DNA of 7,113 nucleotides, from positions 1 through 7,113 of the forward strand of contig CALYTA010000048.1 of NCBI GenBank assembly GCA_945486175.1, given 5' to 3'. Every line of letters begins with the position of its first letter. Within the stretch, counting starts at the first letter, position 1. The position numbers were made by a program, and so were the translations under genes. Positions 1-6,480 of this stretch are shown one piece after another. Source of the DNA: an uncultured Clostridia bacterium (GTDB lineage Bacteria > Bacillota > Clostridia > Oscillospirales > Butyricicoccaceae). Under the pieces are notes generated by a model. It did not search any database, was not told where the DNA came from, and was given only the letters and a program-made list of their open reading frames with translations.

Positions 1-117
1 CATGGAATTATAAATCTGCCGCGCCAGTTCAAACCGCTTTTCCAAACGATCAGCCTGCCAACGCTCCACAATCAGCGGCAGAGTCAGGCAGCAGGAATCT
101 GTCGTGCTTCGTGCCAC
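1..117 (-). CDS. N-terminal part of a possible TnpB/OrfB-like protein (runs off the left edge)
   Basis: The first 39 codons of a leftward gene are present and the rest lies outside the window. The start is GTG at 115-117, chosen because a perfect AAAGGAGG ribosome site (125-132) lies 7 bases upstream and a good promoter lies at 153-181. The peptide begins VARSTTDSCCLTLPL and continues with a charged stretch of the type RLEKRFELARQIYN. A short beta-like start followed by 'W-Q-x-x-x-L-x-K-R-F-E-x-x-R-x-I-Y-N' is reminiscent of the N-terminus of IS605 OrfB/TnpB-type proteins (RNA-guided nucleases carried by transposons) in Clostridia. This is recall of a pattern, not an alignment, and the catalytic RuvC and zinc-finger parts are not in view. 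That it is a real gene is well supported; the family is uncertain. Confidence 0.6.
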   Translation of the reverse strand, partial: MARSTTDSCCLTLPLIVERWQADRLEKRFELARQIYNSM

Positions 118-152
118 AGTGCAACCTCCTTTCCGCAAATCTCTTTTGCTAT

Positions 153-181
153 ATTATACCAGATAATTTCTATGCCGTAAA
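153..181 (-). promoter_or_regulatory. Sigma-A-type promoter of the left-edge gene
   Basis: Read on the minus strand, TTTACG (176-181) and TATAAT (153-158) are 17 bases apart, and the -10 box has an extended TGG form (TG-G-TATAAT). The promoter lies 21 bases upstream of the ribosome site of the left-edge gene. Its -35 box overlaps the last bases of the T-run of the tRNA terminator, so the two transcription units are packed tightly. Confidence 0.7.
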
Positions 182-223
182 AAAAAGAAAAACCGTCGAT
201 CTCGTTTGAAATCAACGGTTTTT
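178..223 (-). terminator. Intrinsic terminator after tRNA-Arg
   Basis: On the minus strand, a 13-base-pair stem (211-223 with 188-200, one G-T pair) with a 10-base loop is followed by C and eight T (179-187). It starts one base after the encoded CCA end of the tRNA, so it probably ends the tRNA transcript and any read-through from glpK. Confidence 0.85.
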
Positions 224-224
224 C

Positions 225-301
225 TGGTACGCCAGAAGGGATTCGAACCCCCGACCTTTTGGTTCGTAGCCAAACACTCTATCCAACTGAGCTACTGGCG
301 C
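225..301 (-). tRNA. tRNA-Arg (anticodon ACG), CCA encoded
   Basis: A full cloverleaf can be read on the minus strand. The acceptor stem is GCGCCAG with CTGGCGT (first pair G-T). The D arm is GCTC...GAGT, and the anticodon stem TTTGG/CCAAA holds the loop CTACGAA. The variable loop is short, and the T arm is GGGGG-TTCGAAT-CCCTT with two G-T pairs. The anticodon ACG (265-267 in plus coordinates, read in reverse) means arginine; A34 is normally converted to inosine by TadA so that the tRNA reads CGU/CGC/CGA. The 3' CCA is encoded at 225-227, as is common in Firmicutes. The tRNA has its own consensus promoter at 349-377 and a terminator directly after it. It lies downstream of glpK with no strong terminator between, so some read-through from glpK is possible. 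Confidence 0.96.
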
Positions 302-348
302 ATGTGCAATCTCTTGAGTTTTTCTTGCCATCTCTCGACTGCTCGATT

Positions 349-377
349 AGTATACCAAGATTTTGCACCTGTGTCAA
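349..377 (-). promoter_or_regulatory. Promoter of tRNA-Arg
   Basis: On the minus strand, a perfect TTGACA (372-377), a 17-base spacer and TATACT (349-354) form a near-consensus sigma-A promoter. This is as expected for a stable RNA gene, and it predicts a leader of about 40 bases before the mature tRNA 5' end at 301. Confidence 0.88.
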
Positions 378-398
378 CAGTTTTTTCGAGTTTTTTAT

Positions 399-423
399 AA
401 AAACATTTTTTAAGCCTGTTTTT
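399..423 (-). terminator. Weak, AT-rich hairpin after glpK (doubtful terminator)
   Basis: Seven bases downstream of the glpK stop codon, a 7-base-pair A/T-rich stem (417-423 with 399-405) has an 11-base loop. It has no GC-rich core, so it would be a poor terminator. No better one is visible between glpK and the tRNA. Confidence 0.25.
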
Positions 424-429
424 TGCCGT

Positions 430-1926
430 TTATTCGGGTTTTGCCCAGCCGAGCGCACGCGAAACCGCCTTATGCCAGCCCGCAAGCAATTCTTCCCGGC
501 GCGCGGCATCCATCTGCGGCGTGAATGTCCGGTCGGGCACAATCGTGCGGCGAATTTCATCGCGGTCTGCCCAGCAGCCGACCGCCAGCCCTGCCAGACA
601 CGCGGCTCCCAATGCCGTTGTCTCCACACACGCCGGACGCTCCACCGGCACGCCGATGAGGTCTGACTGAAATTCCATCAGGAAATTGTTGGCGCTCGCG
701 CCGCCGTCCGCCCTCAGGCTCTGCAGCACCAGTCCGGCATCCTTCTGCATGACATCCAGCACATCGGCAGTCTGATATGCCAGCGATTCCAGTGCGGCGC
801 GGACAATATGCGCCCGGCTGGTCGCGCGCGTCAGGCCGGTCAGTGTGCCGCGCGCATAGGGATCCCAGTACGGTGCGCCGAGGCCGGTGAATGCCGGGAC
901 AAGATATACGCCGCCTGTATCCGGCACACTGCGCGCAAAGCCCTCCGATTCGGACGAATGCTCCAGCAGGCCGACTTCATCGCGCAGCCACTGGATCGCC
1001 GCACCTGCCACAAAGACAGAGCCCTCCAGCGCATATTCCACCGTGCCGCCGATGTTCCATGCGATGGTTGTGAGCAGGCCGTTGCTGCTGCTGACCGGTG
1101 TTGTGCCCGTGTTCATCAGCAGGAAGCAGCCTGTGCCGTAGGTATTTTTCGCCTCGCCCGGCTGCCAGCACGCCTGTCCGAACAGCGCCGCCTGCTGGTC
1201 GCCTGCAATGCCTGCAATCGGGATTTCCCTGCCGAGCATGGACGCGTCCGCATACGCCACAATGCCGCTCGACGGCACGACCTCCGGCAGCATGCATGCC
1301 GGAATATCCAGCTCTCGCAGAATGTCTTCATCCCATTGCAAGGTATGGATGTTGTACAGCATTGTGCGCGCCGCATTGGATGCGTCCGTCACATGCCGTT
1401 TTCCGCCCGTCAGGTTCCAGATCAGCCAGCTGTCCACCGTACCGAACAGCAGCTCACCGTTTTCTGCCCGCTGGTGCGCGCCCGGTACATTGTCCAGAAT
1501 CCAGCGCAGCTTGGTCGCGGAAAAATACGCATCGACCACCAGGCCGGTCTTCCCGCGCAACATGTCCGCCAGTCCACGGGCGCGCAGGCCATCTGCCTGC
1601 TCTGCCGTGCGGCGGCACTGCCATACAATGGCAGGCGCAACCGGCTTGCCTGTCGCCTTATCCCAGACAATTGTGGTCTCACGCTGGTTGGTGATGCCGA
1701 TGGCGGCAATCTGCTCCGGCTGTATGAGATGCACCGACATGGCACTGCGGCACACCTGCAGCTGTGTCTTCCAGATTTCCGTCGCGTCCTGCTCCACCCA
1801 GCCGTCATGCGGATAATTCAGATGCAGTTCCTTCTGTGCCACGGCGCACATCTGGCCCGCACGGTCAAACAGAATACAGCGTGCGCTCGTTGTGCCGGCA
1901 TCAATCGCAAGAATGTATTGTTCCAT
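430..1926 (-). CDS. glpK: Glycerol kinase
   Basis: This cytoplasmic FGGY-family kinase of 498 residues (usual length about 500) phosphorylates glycerol with ATP to sn-glycerol-3-phosphate. Visible motifs include the N-terminal phosphate-binding loop IDAGTTSAR (8-16) and glycerol-contact residues R82 and E83 in NQRE, W102 and Y134. The two FGGY signatures lie near [13 protein letters not shown] (134-146) and 360-385. The catalytic D243 sits in [10 protein letters not shown], the ATP-site NTYGTG is at 261-266 and ADGGAS at 406-411. The reading frame is open further upstream, but the ATG at 1924-1926 is chosen because an AGGAGGG ribosome site lies 7 bases before it and family homology begins at [11 protein letters not shown]. 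The region between positions 224 and 236 lacks the histidine that PTS HPr phosphorylates in the enzymes of many Gram-positives. It also lacks the glycine-rich loop used by E. coli GlpK to bind fructose-1,6-bisphosphate. No glpF or glpD is adjacent. A hairpin with a T-run lies just before the ribosome site, suggesting attenuation. Confidence 0.97.
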   Translation of the reverse strand: MEQYILAIDAGTTSARCILFDRAGQMCAVAQKELHLNYPHDGWVEQDATEIWKTQLQVCRSAMSVHLIQPEQIAAIGITNQRETTIVWDKATGKPVAPAIVWQCRRTAEQADGLRARGLADMLRGKTGLVVDAYFSATKLRWILDNVPGAHQRAENGELLFGTVDSWLIWNLTGGKRHVTDASNAARTMLYNIHTLQWDEDILRELDIPACMLPEVVPSSGIVAYADASMLGREIPIAGIAGDQQAALFGQACWQPGEAKNTYGTGCFLLMNTGTTPVSSSNGLLTTIAWNIGGTVEYALEGSVFVAGAAIQWLRDEVGLLEHSSESEGFARSVPDTGGVYLVPAFTGLGAPYWDPYARGTLTGLTRATSRAHIVRAALESLAYQTADVLDVMQKDAGLVLQSLRADGGASANNFLMEFQSDLIGVPVERPACVETTALGAACLAGLAVGCWADRDEIRRTIVPDRTFTPQMDAARREELLAGWHKAVSRALGWAKPE

Positions 1927-1943
1927 TTCATCACCCTCCTGTG

Positions 1944-1982
1944 AAAAAAATGCGGCGCGCCCACACAGCGCAGGCACGCCGC
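1944..1982 (-). terminator. Intrinsic terminator between M16 peptidase and glpK (possible attenuator)
   Basis: On the minus strand, a 10-base-pair GC-rich stem (1973-1982 with 1952-1961, one T-G pair) has an 11-base loop and is followed by A and seven T (1944-1950). It is a good intrinsic terminator for the M16 gene, whose stop codon lies 13 bases upstream. The glpK ribosome site begins only 3 bases after the T-run, so the hairpin also acts as leader structure for glpK. Confidence 0.85.
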
Positions 1983-1995
1983 TCTCCTGGCCTGC

Positions 1996-3246
1996 TTATT
2001 TGCCAAGCAGCTTTTTATAATAGTCCTCATCGCCGACCTGTCCGACTGCACAGATGGACGCCTGATCGAAATCAAAGATCCGGCGGGCAAGCTGTGCGAT
2101 ATCGTCTGCCGTGACGGCGTCATACATCGCCATGACCTCGTCGAGCTCCGGTGCGCGTTCAAAGAACATCTCGCCGCGTCCGAGCTGGTTCATGCGGGCA
2201 GAGGTGCTCTCCATGCCGAGCAGCATGTTGGTCTTCGCCTGTTCGCGGCAACGGCTCAGCTCCGCACGGTCCGGGCCATCCGCTGCCAGACGCAGGCATT
2301 CCTCCCGGATCAGCTCAATGGCCTTTGCCTCCGTCTCCTTGCCGAGTGCGGTGTAAATGCTGAATACGCCGACGTCCTCATGCGAGGTGTTGAACGAATA
2401 AACGGAATAACACAGGCCATTCTGCTCGCGGACAGTCTGGAACAGACGCGATGCCATGCCGCCGCCCAGAATGGCGCCCAGCAGGGCATTGACATACCGT
2501 TCCTCCGAGCACATGGAAATGCCCGGAAAGCCGATGCAGATATGGTTCTGTTCAATTTCCTTCGGGCGCACGACAATGCTGGGCTGATAAGCCGCCGGTT
2601 CAATGACATTGTGCCCGGTACCCTTCATGCCGGAGAACATCTCGCAGATATAGTCCACATCCGCCTGTGTATATGAGCCTGCCAGCGCAATGACGGTGTC
2701 CTCCGGATGGTAATACTCCGCCATATACCGGCGCAATGTGTCTCCATTCATCGTCTCCAGCGTCTCCTCACGGCCGAGAATGGGACGGCCAAGCGATGAG
2801 CCTGCAAAGCACGATTCAAAAATCTTTTCGGTTGCAACATCCTCCGGCGAATCCTCATACATGTCGATTTCTTCCAGCACGACACCGCGTTCCAGATCGA
2901 TATCGCGCTGTGAAAATTTCGGATTCATGCACATATCCGCCAGAATTTCGACACCGGTCTGCAAATGCTTATCCAGCGTCTTTAAGTAAAAACACGTGCA
3001 TTCTTTTGTGGTGAATGCATTGACCTGTCCGCCTATGGCATCCATTGCAATGGCAATGTGCTGTGCGGAGCGTTTTTCTGTCCCCTTGAACACCATGTGT
3101 TCAATAAAATGGGAAATACCGCTCAGTTCATCCGGCTCATACCGCGAGCCGTTGAGCACCCAAATACCGACCGCCGCGGAGCGCACACCGATAATCGGTT
3201 CGGTGACGACACGCACGCCGTTCGGCAGTACAATGCGATCATACAT
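1996..3246 (-). CDS. M16-family zinc metallopeptidase (processing-peptidase-like, MlpA/YmxG type)
   Basis: This 416-residue protein is a single-unit (about 45 kDa class) M16B peptidase, close in length to B. subtilis MlpA/YmxG (about 409). The inverted zinc motif HFIEH is at 46-50, with zinc ligands H46 and H50 and catalytic E49. The third ligand E126 lies exactly 76 residues after H50 in VLEEIDMYED, the spacing typical of the family. Other family features are NAFTTKECTCFY (76-87), LGRPILG (152-158), and in the C-terminal half GGGMASRLFQ (261-270) and R273/Y280 of the R-x(6)-Y motif. There is no signal peptide or membrane segment, so it is likely cytosolic. The start is ATG at 3244-3246 with a GGAGAAG site 7 bases upstream. 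Its position downstream of rpsO-pnp is conserved in Firmicutes, although here an oppositely oriented gene intervenes. It has its own promoter and a terminator after the stop. The physiological substrate is unknown. Confidence 0.95.
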   Translation of the reverse strand: MYDRIVLPNGVRVVTEPIIGVRSAAVGIWVLNGSRYEPDELSGISHFIEHMVFKGTEKRSAQHIAIAMDAIGGQVNAFTTKECTCFYLKTLDKHLQTGVEILADMCMNPKFSQRDIDLERGVVLEEIDMYEDSPEDVATEKIFESCFAGSSLGRPILGREETLETMNGDTLRRYMAEYYHPEDTVIALAGSYTQADVDYICEMFSGMKGTGHNVIEPAAYQPSIVVRPKEIEQNHICIGFPGISMCSEERYVNALLGAILGGGMASRLFQTVREQNGLCYSVYSFNTSHEDVGVFSIYTALGKETEAKAIELIREECLRLAADGPDRAELSRCREQAKTNMLLGMESTSARMNQLGRGEMFFERAPELDEVMAMYDAVTADDIAQLARRIFDFDQASICAVGQVGDEDYYKKLLGK

Positions 3247-3267
3247 ATTCTATCTTCTCCATCTATT

Positions 3268-3280
3268 CGGCAAATTGCCG
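3268..3280. repeat. 13-base palindrome in the M16 gene leader
   Basis: CGGCAA-A-TTGCCG is a perfect dyad of 6-base arms around one base. It lies between the likely -10 box (3295-3300) and the ribosome site (3254-3260) of the M16 peptidase gene. It could be a small operator or only a short hairpin. Confidence 0.4.
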
Positions 3281-3294
3281 CTATCCTTCTCTCA

Positions 3295-3322
3295 AGTATA
3301 TCACATTCTCCCGATAAGTCGA
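3295..3322 (-). promoter_or_regulatory. Likely promoter of the M16 peptidase gene
   Basis: On the minus strand, TCGACT (3317-3322), a 16-base spacer and TATACT (3295-3300) form a plausible sigma-A promoter with a good -10 and a fair -35. It predicts a leader of about 40 bases before the ATG at 3246. Confidence 0.6.
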
Positions 3323-3380
3323 ACCGTTTTCAGAAGTTTTTTATGAGAACATATTGATTTTTCGTTTTCCCGTCGATTTC

Positions 3381-3409
3381 TTGCTTTTTTCGGCGGACAA
3401 CGGTATACT
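3381..3409 (+). promoter_or_regulatory. Promoter of the small membrane protein gene
   Basis: TTGCTT (3381-3386), a 17-base spacer and TATACT (3404-3409) lie about 40 bases before the ATG at 3449. The promoter is divergent from that of the M16 peptidase, and the two -35 boxes are about 60 bases apart. Confidence 0.7.
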
Positions 3410-3448
3410 GAGACAAAGAAATTCTGACCCGGAAAGGAGTCTTTTCCC

Positions 3449-3832
3449 ATGCAGCGATTCCTTCGCTTACTCATATGGGACGCATTGTTCTGTGTTGTCC
3501 CCACCGTCGGCTATGCCGCGTCGTCCATACTCACCTCATCCACCGCAAATTATGTCGTCACGCTGCTGACCTTTGCGGTCTGCGGCGCCTTCCTCGCCCA
3601 GCTGTCGCGCTGGGGCTCTACCTGGATGGAGGTTGTCTTTGTCGCCCTGCCGGGGCTGTATCTGGCGCTGGCACCGTTTCTCGCACCGCTGCTCAACGGC
3701 CTGCCGCTGTCGTTTGACCTTGTCCCGGCCTTCCTGCTGACGGCACAGACCACCTCTCTGCGCATTACGGGCGCACTCGCAGCGGGATTCGTGCTGTGGC
3801 AGCATGTGTTCATCAGCATCCCGCACAGATAA
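3449..3832 (+). CDS. Small hydrophobic membrane protein of unknown function
   Basis: This 127-residue protein starts at the ATG at 3449-3451, with an AAAGGAG ribosome site 9 bases upstream and a promoter at 3381-3409. It ends 22 bases before a strong terminator. It is very hydrophobic, with likely membrane segments at about 4-27, 34-52, 59-83 and 103-124. Short charged or polar links (such as QLSRWGST, 51-58) and the end ISIPHR sit between or after them. An N-terminal MQRFLR would put basic residues on the inside. I do not recognise the family and see no catalytic or binding motif. It is the only plus-strand gene among leftward housekeeping genes and occupies the place where Bacillus has ylxY (a polysaccharide deacetylase), to which it shows no likeness. 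The complete signal set (promoter, ribosome site, terminator) supports a real, independently transcribed gene. Confidence 0.82.
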   Translation: MQRFLRLLIWDALFCVVPTVGYAASSILTSSTANYVVTLLTFAVCGAFLAQLSRWGSTWMEVVFVALPGLYLALAPFLAPLLNGLPLSFDLVPAFLLTAQTTSLRITGALAAGFVLWQHVFISIPHR

Positions 3833-3852
3833 ACGCTGCGATAACCGTACAT

Positions 3853-3896
3853 AAAAAGGCTGTATCCGAAATCGGATACAGCCTTTGCTTTTTCTT
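3853..3896. terminator. Bidirectional intrinsic terminator between pnp and the membrane protein gene
   Basis: A perfect 14-base-pair stem, AAAGGCTGTATCCG (3855-3868) with its complement at 3873-3886, has a 4-base loop. T-runs follow on both strands (plus: GCTTTTTCTTTT; minus: CCTTTTTATG). The convergent genes end 22 bases away on each side, so one hairpin probably serves both. Confidence 0.92.
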
Positions 3897-3908
3897 TTGA
3901 AGGAAAAC

Positions 3909-6032
3909 TTACAGAACCTTTTCCTCTTCCTTGACGTCCTTGCGGGACAGGTTGATGCGGCCCTTGTCGTCGATTTCGATGACCTTGACCCAAACCATAT
4001 CGCCGACCTTGACAACGTCCTCGACGCGCTCAACGCGGCGCTTCTCCAGCTTGGAGATGTGGACCAGGCCGTCCTTGCCCGGTGCAATCTGAACGAATGC
4101 GCCGAAGCCCATCAGACGGACAACCTTGCCATAGAATACATCGCCGACCTCCGGGTCCTTGACGATGGTCTCAATCATCTTCTTGGCCTTCTCGCCGTCA
4201 GAACCGTTGATGGAGGAAATGCTGACAGTTCCGTCCTCGGCAATGTCAACCTTTGCGCCGGATTCCGCGGTGATCTTCTGAATGACAGAACCGCCCTTGC
4301 CGATGACATCGCGGATCTTGTCCGGGTTGATGTGGATGGTGATGGTCTTCGGTGCCCACGGGGAAACCTCATGGCGCGGCTCCGGAATTGCCTGGAGCAT
4401 AACCTCATCCAGAATCTTGTAACGTGCATCGCGGCACTTGCGGAATGCTTCCTTGATGATGGACGGGGTCAGGCCGTCAACCTTGATGTCGACCTGAATG
4501 CCGGTGATACCCTTCTTGGTACCTGCTACCTTGAAGTCCATGTCGCCATAGAAGTCCTCGACACCCTGAATATCGGTGAAGGTGGTCTCCTGACCGTCGT
4601 CGGTAATCAGGCCGCAGGAAATGCCGGCAACCGGTGCAGTGATCGGAACGCCTGCATCCATCAGAGCCAGCGTGGAACCGCAGACAGAGCCCTGCGAGGT
4701 GGAGCCGTTGGAGGACAGAACCTCGGATACGACGCGGATTGCATACGGGAATTCCTCCGCGGACGGCAGAACCGGAATGAGGGAACGCTCTGCGAGCGCG
4801 CCATGGCCGATCTCACGGCGTCCCGGGCCACGGGACGGACGGGTTTCACCGACCGAGAAGGACGGGAAATTATAATGATGGATATAACGCTTTTCCTTCT
4901 GCTCGAAGATGGTATCCAGCTGCTGTGCATCTGCCAGCGTACCCAGCGTGCAAACAGACAGAACCTGAGTCTGGCCACGGGTGAACAGGCCGGTGCCATG
5001 TGCGCGCGGCAGGACGCCTACCTGTGCAGCCAGCGGACGGACTTCCTCCATGCCGCGGCCATCGACGCGCTTGCCCTCGGTCAGCCACTTGCGGACAACC
5101 TTCTTGCACAGCTTGTCTACGATTTCAGTGATCTCACCTGCGCGCTCAGCTGCAACCTCTTCGCCGAGGAACTCGTCGATCTCAGCGCGGACAACCTGCA
5201 TGCGTGCGTCGCGGACAGTCTTGTCATCGGTATCGAACGCAACCTCGACCTTTGCGCGTGCAAAGTCCTCGATCTTGTCAAACAGCTCATGATCGACGTC
5301 ATGGTGCTCATATTCAAACTTCGGCTTGCCGATCTCCGCCTTGATGGAGTCGATGAACGCACACATCTTCTTGATTTCCTCGTGTGCGAACAGCAGGCCC
5401 TCGAGCATCTGATCCTCCGGCACTTCCTTTGCGCCTGCCTCGATCATGACGATCTTCTCGGCGGTGCCGCAGACAGTGACGTCCATCAGGCTCTTCTCGC
5501 GCTGCTCAACCGTCGGGTTGAGGACGAATTCGCCGTCAACCAGGCCGACGTCAACACCGGCTACGGTGTAGTTGAACGGGATATCGGAAATTGCTACCGC
5601 AATGGATGCACCGTTGAGCGCGGTGACCTGCGGGGAGTTGTCATAGTCGTTGCCCATAACCGTGCAGACGATGGAAACATCGTTGCGCAGGTCCTTCGGG
5701 AACAGCGGACGCATCGGGCGGTCGATCTGGCGGGAAGCAATGGTTGCCTGCTCGCTTGCCTTGCCCTCGCGGCGCATGAACGAGCCCGGAATACGGCCGA
5801 CTGCGTACAGCTTTTCTTCAAAATCTACCGAAAGTGGGAAGAAATCCACGCCCTCACGCGGCTTCGGGGATGCCGTTGCAGTGACCAGCACGACGGTATC
5901 GCCATAGCGAACCAGTGCGGAACCATTTGCCAGCTGTGCAACCTTGCCGGTCTCGACGGTCAGCTTGCGGCCGGCGAACGTGGTTTCAAATACACGCTCT
6001 TCATCAAATGACTTGTGTGTAATAGTAGTCAT
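3909..6032 (-). CDS. pnp: Polynucleotide phosphorylase (polyribonucleotide nucleotidyltransferase)
   Basis: PNPase is a trimeric cytoplasmic 3'-5' exoribonuclease that uses phosphate to release nucleoside diphosphates from RNA and can also add 3' tails. The 707 residues match full-length enzymes (705-711). In order they hold a first RNase PH-like domain (about 12-140, with GRIPGSFMRREG at 79-90), a helical linker (about 240-315) and a catalytic second RNase PH domain (about 320-550). The catalytic domain has SSNGSTSQGS near 440 and the metal-binding aspartates D493 and D499 in EDFYGDMDF. A KH domain with GKGG at 578-581 and a C-terminal S1 domain (about 628-697) follow. The start is ATG at 6030-6032; the AAGGAG site (6045-6050) is 12 bases away, a little long. 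It follows rpsO by 181 bases that hold several inverted repeats, in agreement with leader-based control of pnp known elsewhere. No separate pnp promoter is evident, so it is probably transcribed from rpsO. It ends at the hairpin at 3853-3896. Confidence 0.98.
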   Translation of the reverse strand: MTTITHKSFDEERVFETTFAGRKLTVETGKVAQLANGSALVRYGDTVVLVTATASPKPREGVDFFPLSVDFEEKLYAVGRIPGSFMRREGKASEQATIASRQIDRPMRPLFPKDLRNDVSIVCTVMGNDYDNSPQVTALNGASIAVAISDIPFNYTVAGVDVGLVDGEFVLNPTVEQREKSLMDVTVCGTAEKIVMIEAGAKEVPEDQMLEGLLFAHEEIKKMCAFIDSIKAEIGKPKFEYEHHDVDHELFDKIEDFARAKVEVAFDTDDKTVRDARMQVVRAEIDEFLGEEVAAERAGEITEIVDKLCKKVVRKWLTEGKRVDGRGMEEVRPLAAQVGVLPRAHGTGLFTRGQTQVLSVCTLGTLADAQQLDTIFEQKEKRYIHHYNFPSFSVGETRPSRGPGRREIGHGALAERSLIPVLPSAEEFPYAIRVVSEVLSSNGSTSQGSVCGSTLALMDAGVPITAPVAGISCGLITDDGQETTFTDIQGVEDFYGDMDFKVAGTKKGITGIQVDIKVDGLTPSIIKEAFRKCRDARYKILDEVMLQAIPEPRHEVSPWAPKTITIHINPDKIRDVIGKGGSVIQKITAESGAKVDIAEDGTVSISSINGSDGEKAKKMIETIVKDPEVGDVFYGKVVRLMGFGAFVQIAPGKDGLVHISKLEKRRVERVEDVVKVGDMVWVKVIEIDDKGRINLSRKDVKEEEKVL

Positions 6033-6038
6033 AACTCA

Positions 6039-6128
6039 GACTGTCTCCTTTTCTCAAAAGAATGGGTGCGGAACCTCCGACAGTCCTTCAAGCACTTGAA
6101 GCGCGGGCTTAACCGGTTTAAGCCTGTC
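6039..6128 (-). promoter_or_regulatory. Structured pnp leader with competing inverted repeats
   Basis: Directly upstream of pnp on the minus strand lie a GGCTTAA/TTAAGCC hairpin (6106-6124) and a CTTCAAG/CTTGAAG dyad (6086-6101). A 7-base GACTGTC (6079-6085) is perfectly complementary to GACAGTC (6039-6045). The latter covers the end of the ribosome site and the spacer before the ATG. The core CTGTC of the first copy can instead pair with an upstream GACAG (6124-6128), enclosing the two hairpins. The repeats are read directly; a regulatory role is inferred from known pnp leaders cut by RNase III in E. coli. Confidence 0.5.
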
Positions 6129-6161
6129 CTTCAACTGCTCAAGGAATTGTCGTACTGTTCC

Positions 6162-6201
6162 AAAAAACTGGTAAAGAGGAGACCGCATGCAGCCTCCTCT
6201 T
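6162..6201 (-). terminator. Hairpin after rpsO, probable weak or read-through terminator
   Basis: Starting 12 bases after the rpsO stop, an 8-base-pair stem (AAGAGGAG, 6194-6201, with 6174-6181), extendable by three weaker pairs, is followed by TTACCAG and then six T (6162-6167). The T-run is displaced from the stem, so termination may be partial. It could also act as an mRNA-end stabiliser or RNase III site between rpsO and pnp. Confidence 0.5.
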
Positions 6202-6213
6202 CCGTCCGAACTC

Positions 6214-6480
6214 TTACTTTCTCAGGCCGAGCTTCTTAACGATTGCTCTGTAACGCTCGATATCCTTCTTCTTCAGGTAAGCGAGCATGCTGCGGCGCTG
6301 GCCGACCATCTTGAGCAGGCCGCGACGGGAATGGTTGTCGTGCTTGTGCTCCTTCAGATGCTCGGTGAGCTGAGCGATGCGCTCGGTCAGGATAGCGATC
6401 TGTACTTCCGGAGAACCGGTATCGGTCTCATGCATGCGGTTGGCTTCAATAACTGCTGCCTTCTGTTCTTTGCGGATCAT
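6214..6480 (-). CDS. rpsO: 30S ribosomal protein S15
   Basis: This 88-residue protein is the usual length for S15. It binds the three-way junction of the 16S rRNA central domain and starts assembly of the 30S platform. Family hallmarks are the [10 protein letters not shown] segment (19-28), the [20 protein letters not shown] helix-loop (41-60, rRNA-contacting His, Asp and Ser), [12 protein letters not shown] (62-73) and the basic tail VKKLGLRK. The start is ATG at 6478-6480, with a GAGGTG ribosome site 5 bases upstream. It is transcribed from a promoter at 6609-6637 through a folded leader of about 120 bases. S15 commonly represses its own translation by binding such leaders. pnp follows in the order conserved in most bacteria. 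Confidence 0.98.
   Translation of the reverse strand: MIRKEQKAAVIEANRMHETDTGSPEVQIAILTERIAQLTEHLKEHKHDNHSRRGLLKMVGQRRSMLAYLKKKDIERYRAIVKKLGLRK

Noticed and set aside
808..1944. A 378-codon open frame opposite glpK
   Set aside because: It is antisense to a complete glycerol kinase, and the arginine-, cysteine- and histidine-rich product looks like a shadow translation.
3885..6011. A 708-codon open frame on the plus strand opposite pnp
   Set aside because: It is antisense to a full-length PNPase with all domains intact, has no family likeness and no ribosome site. High GC content and biased codons keep the opposite frame open.
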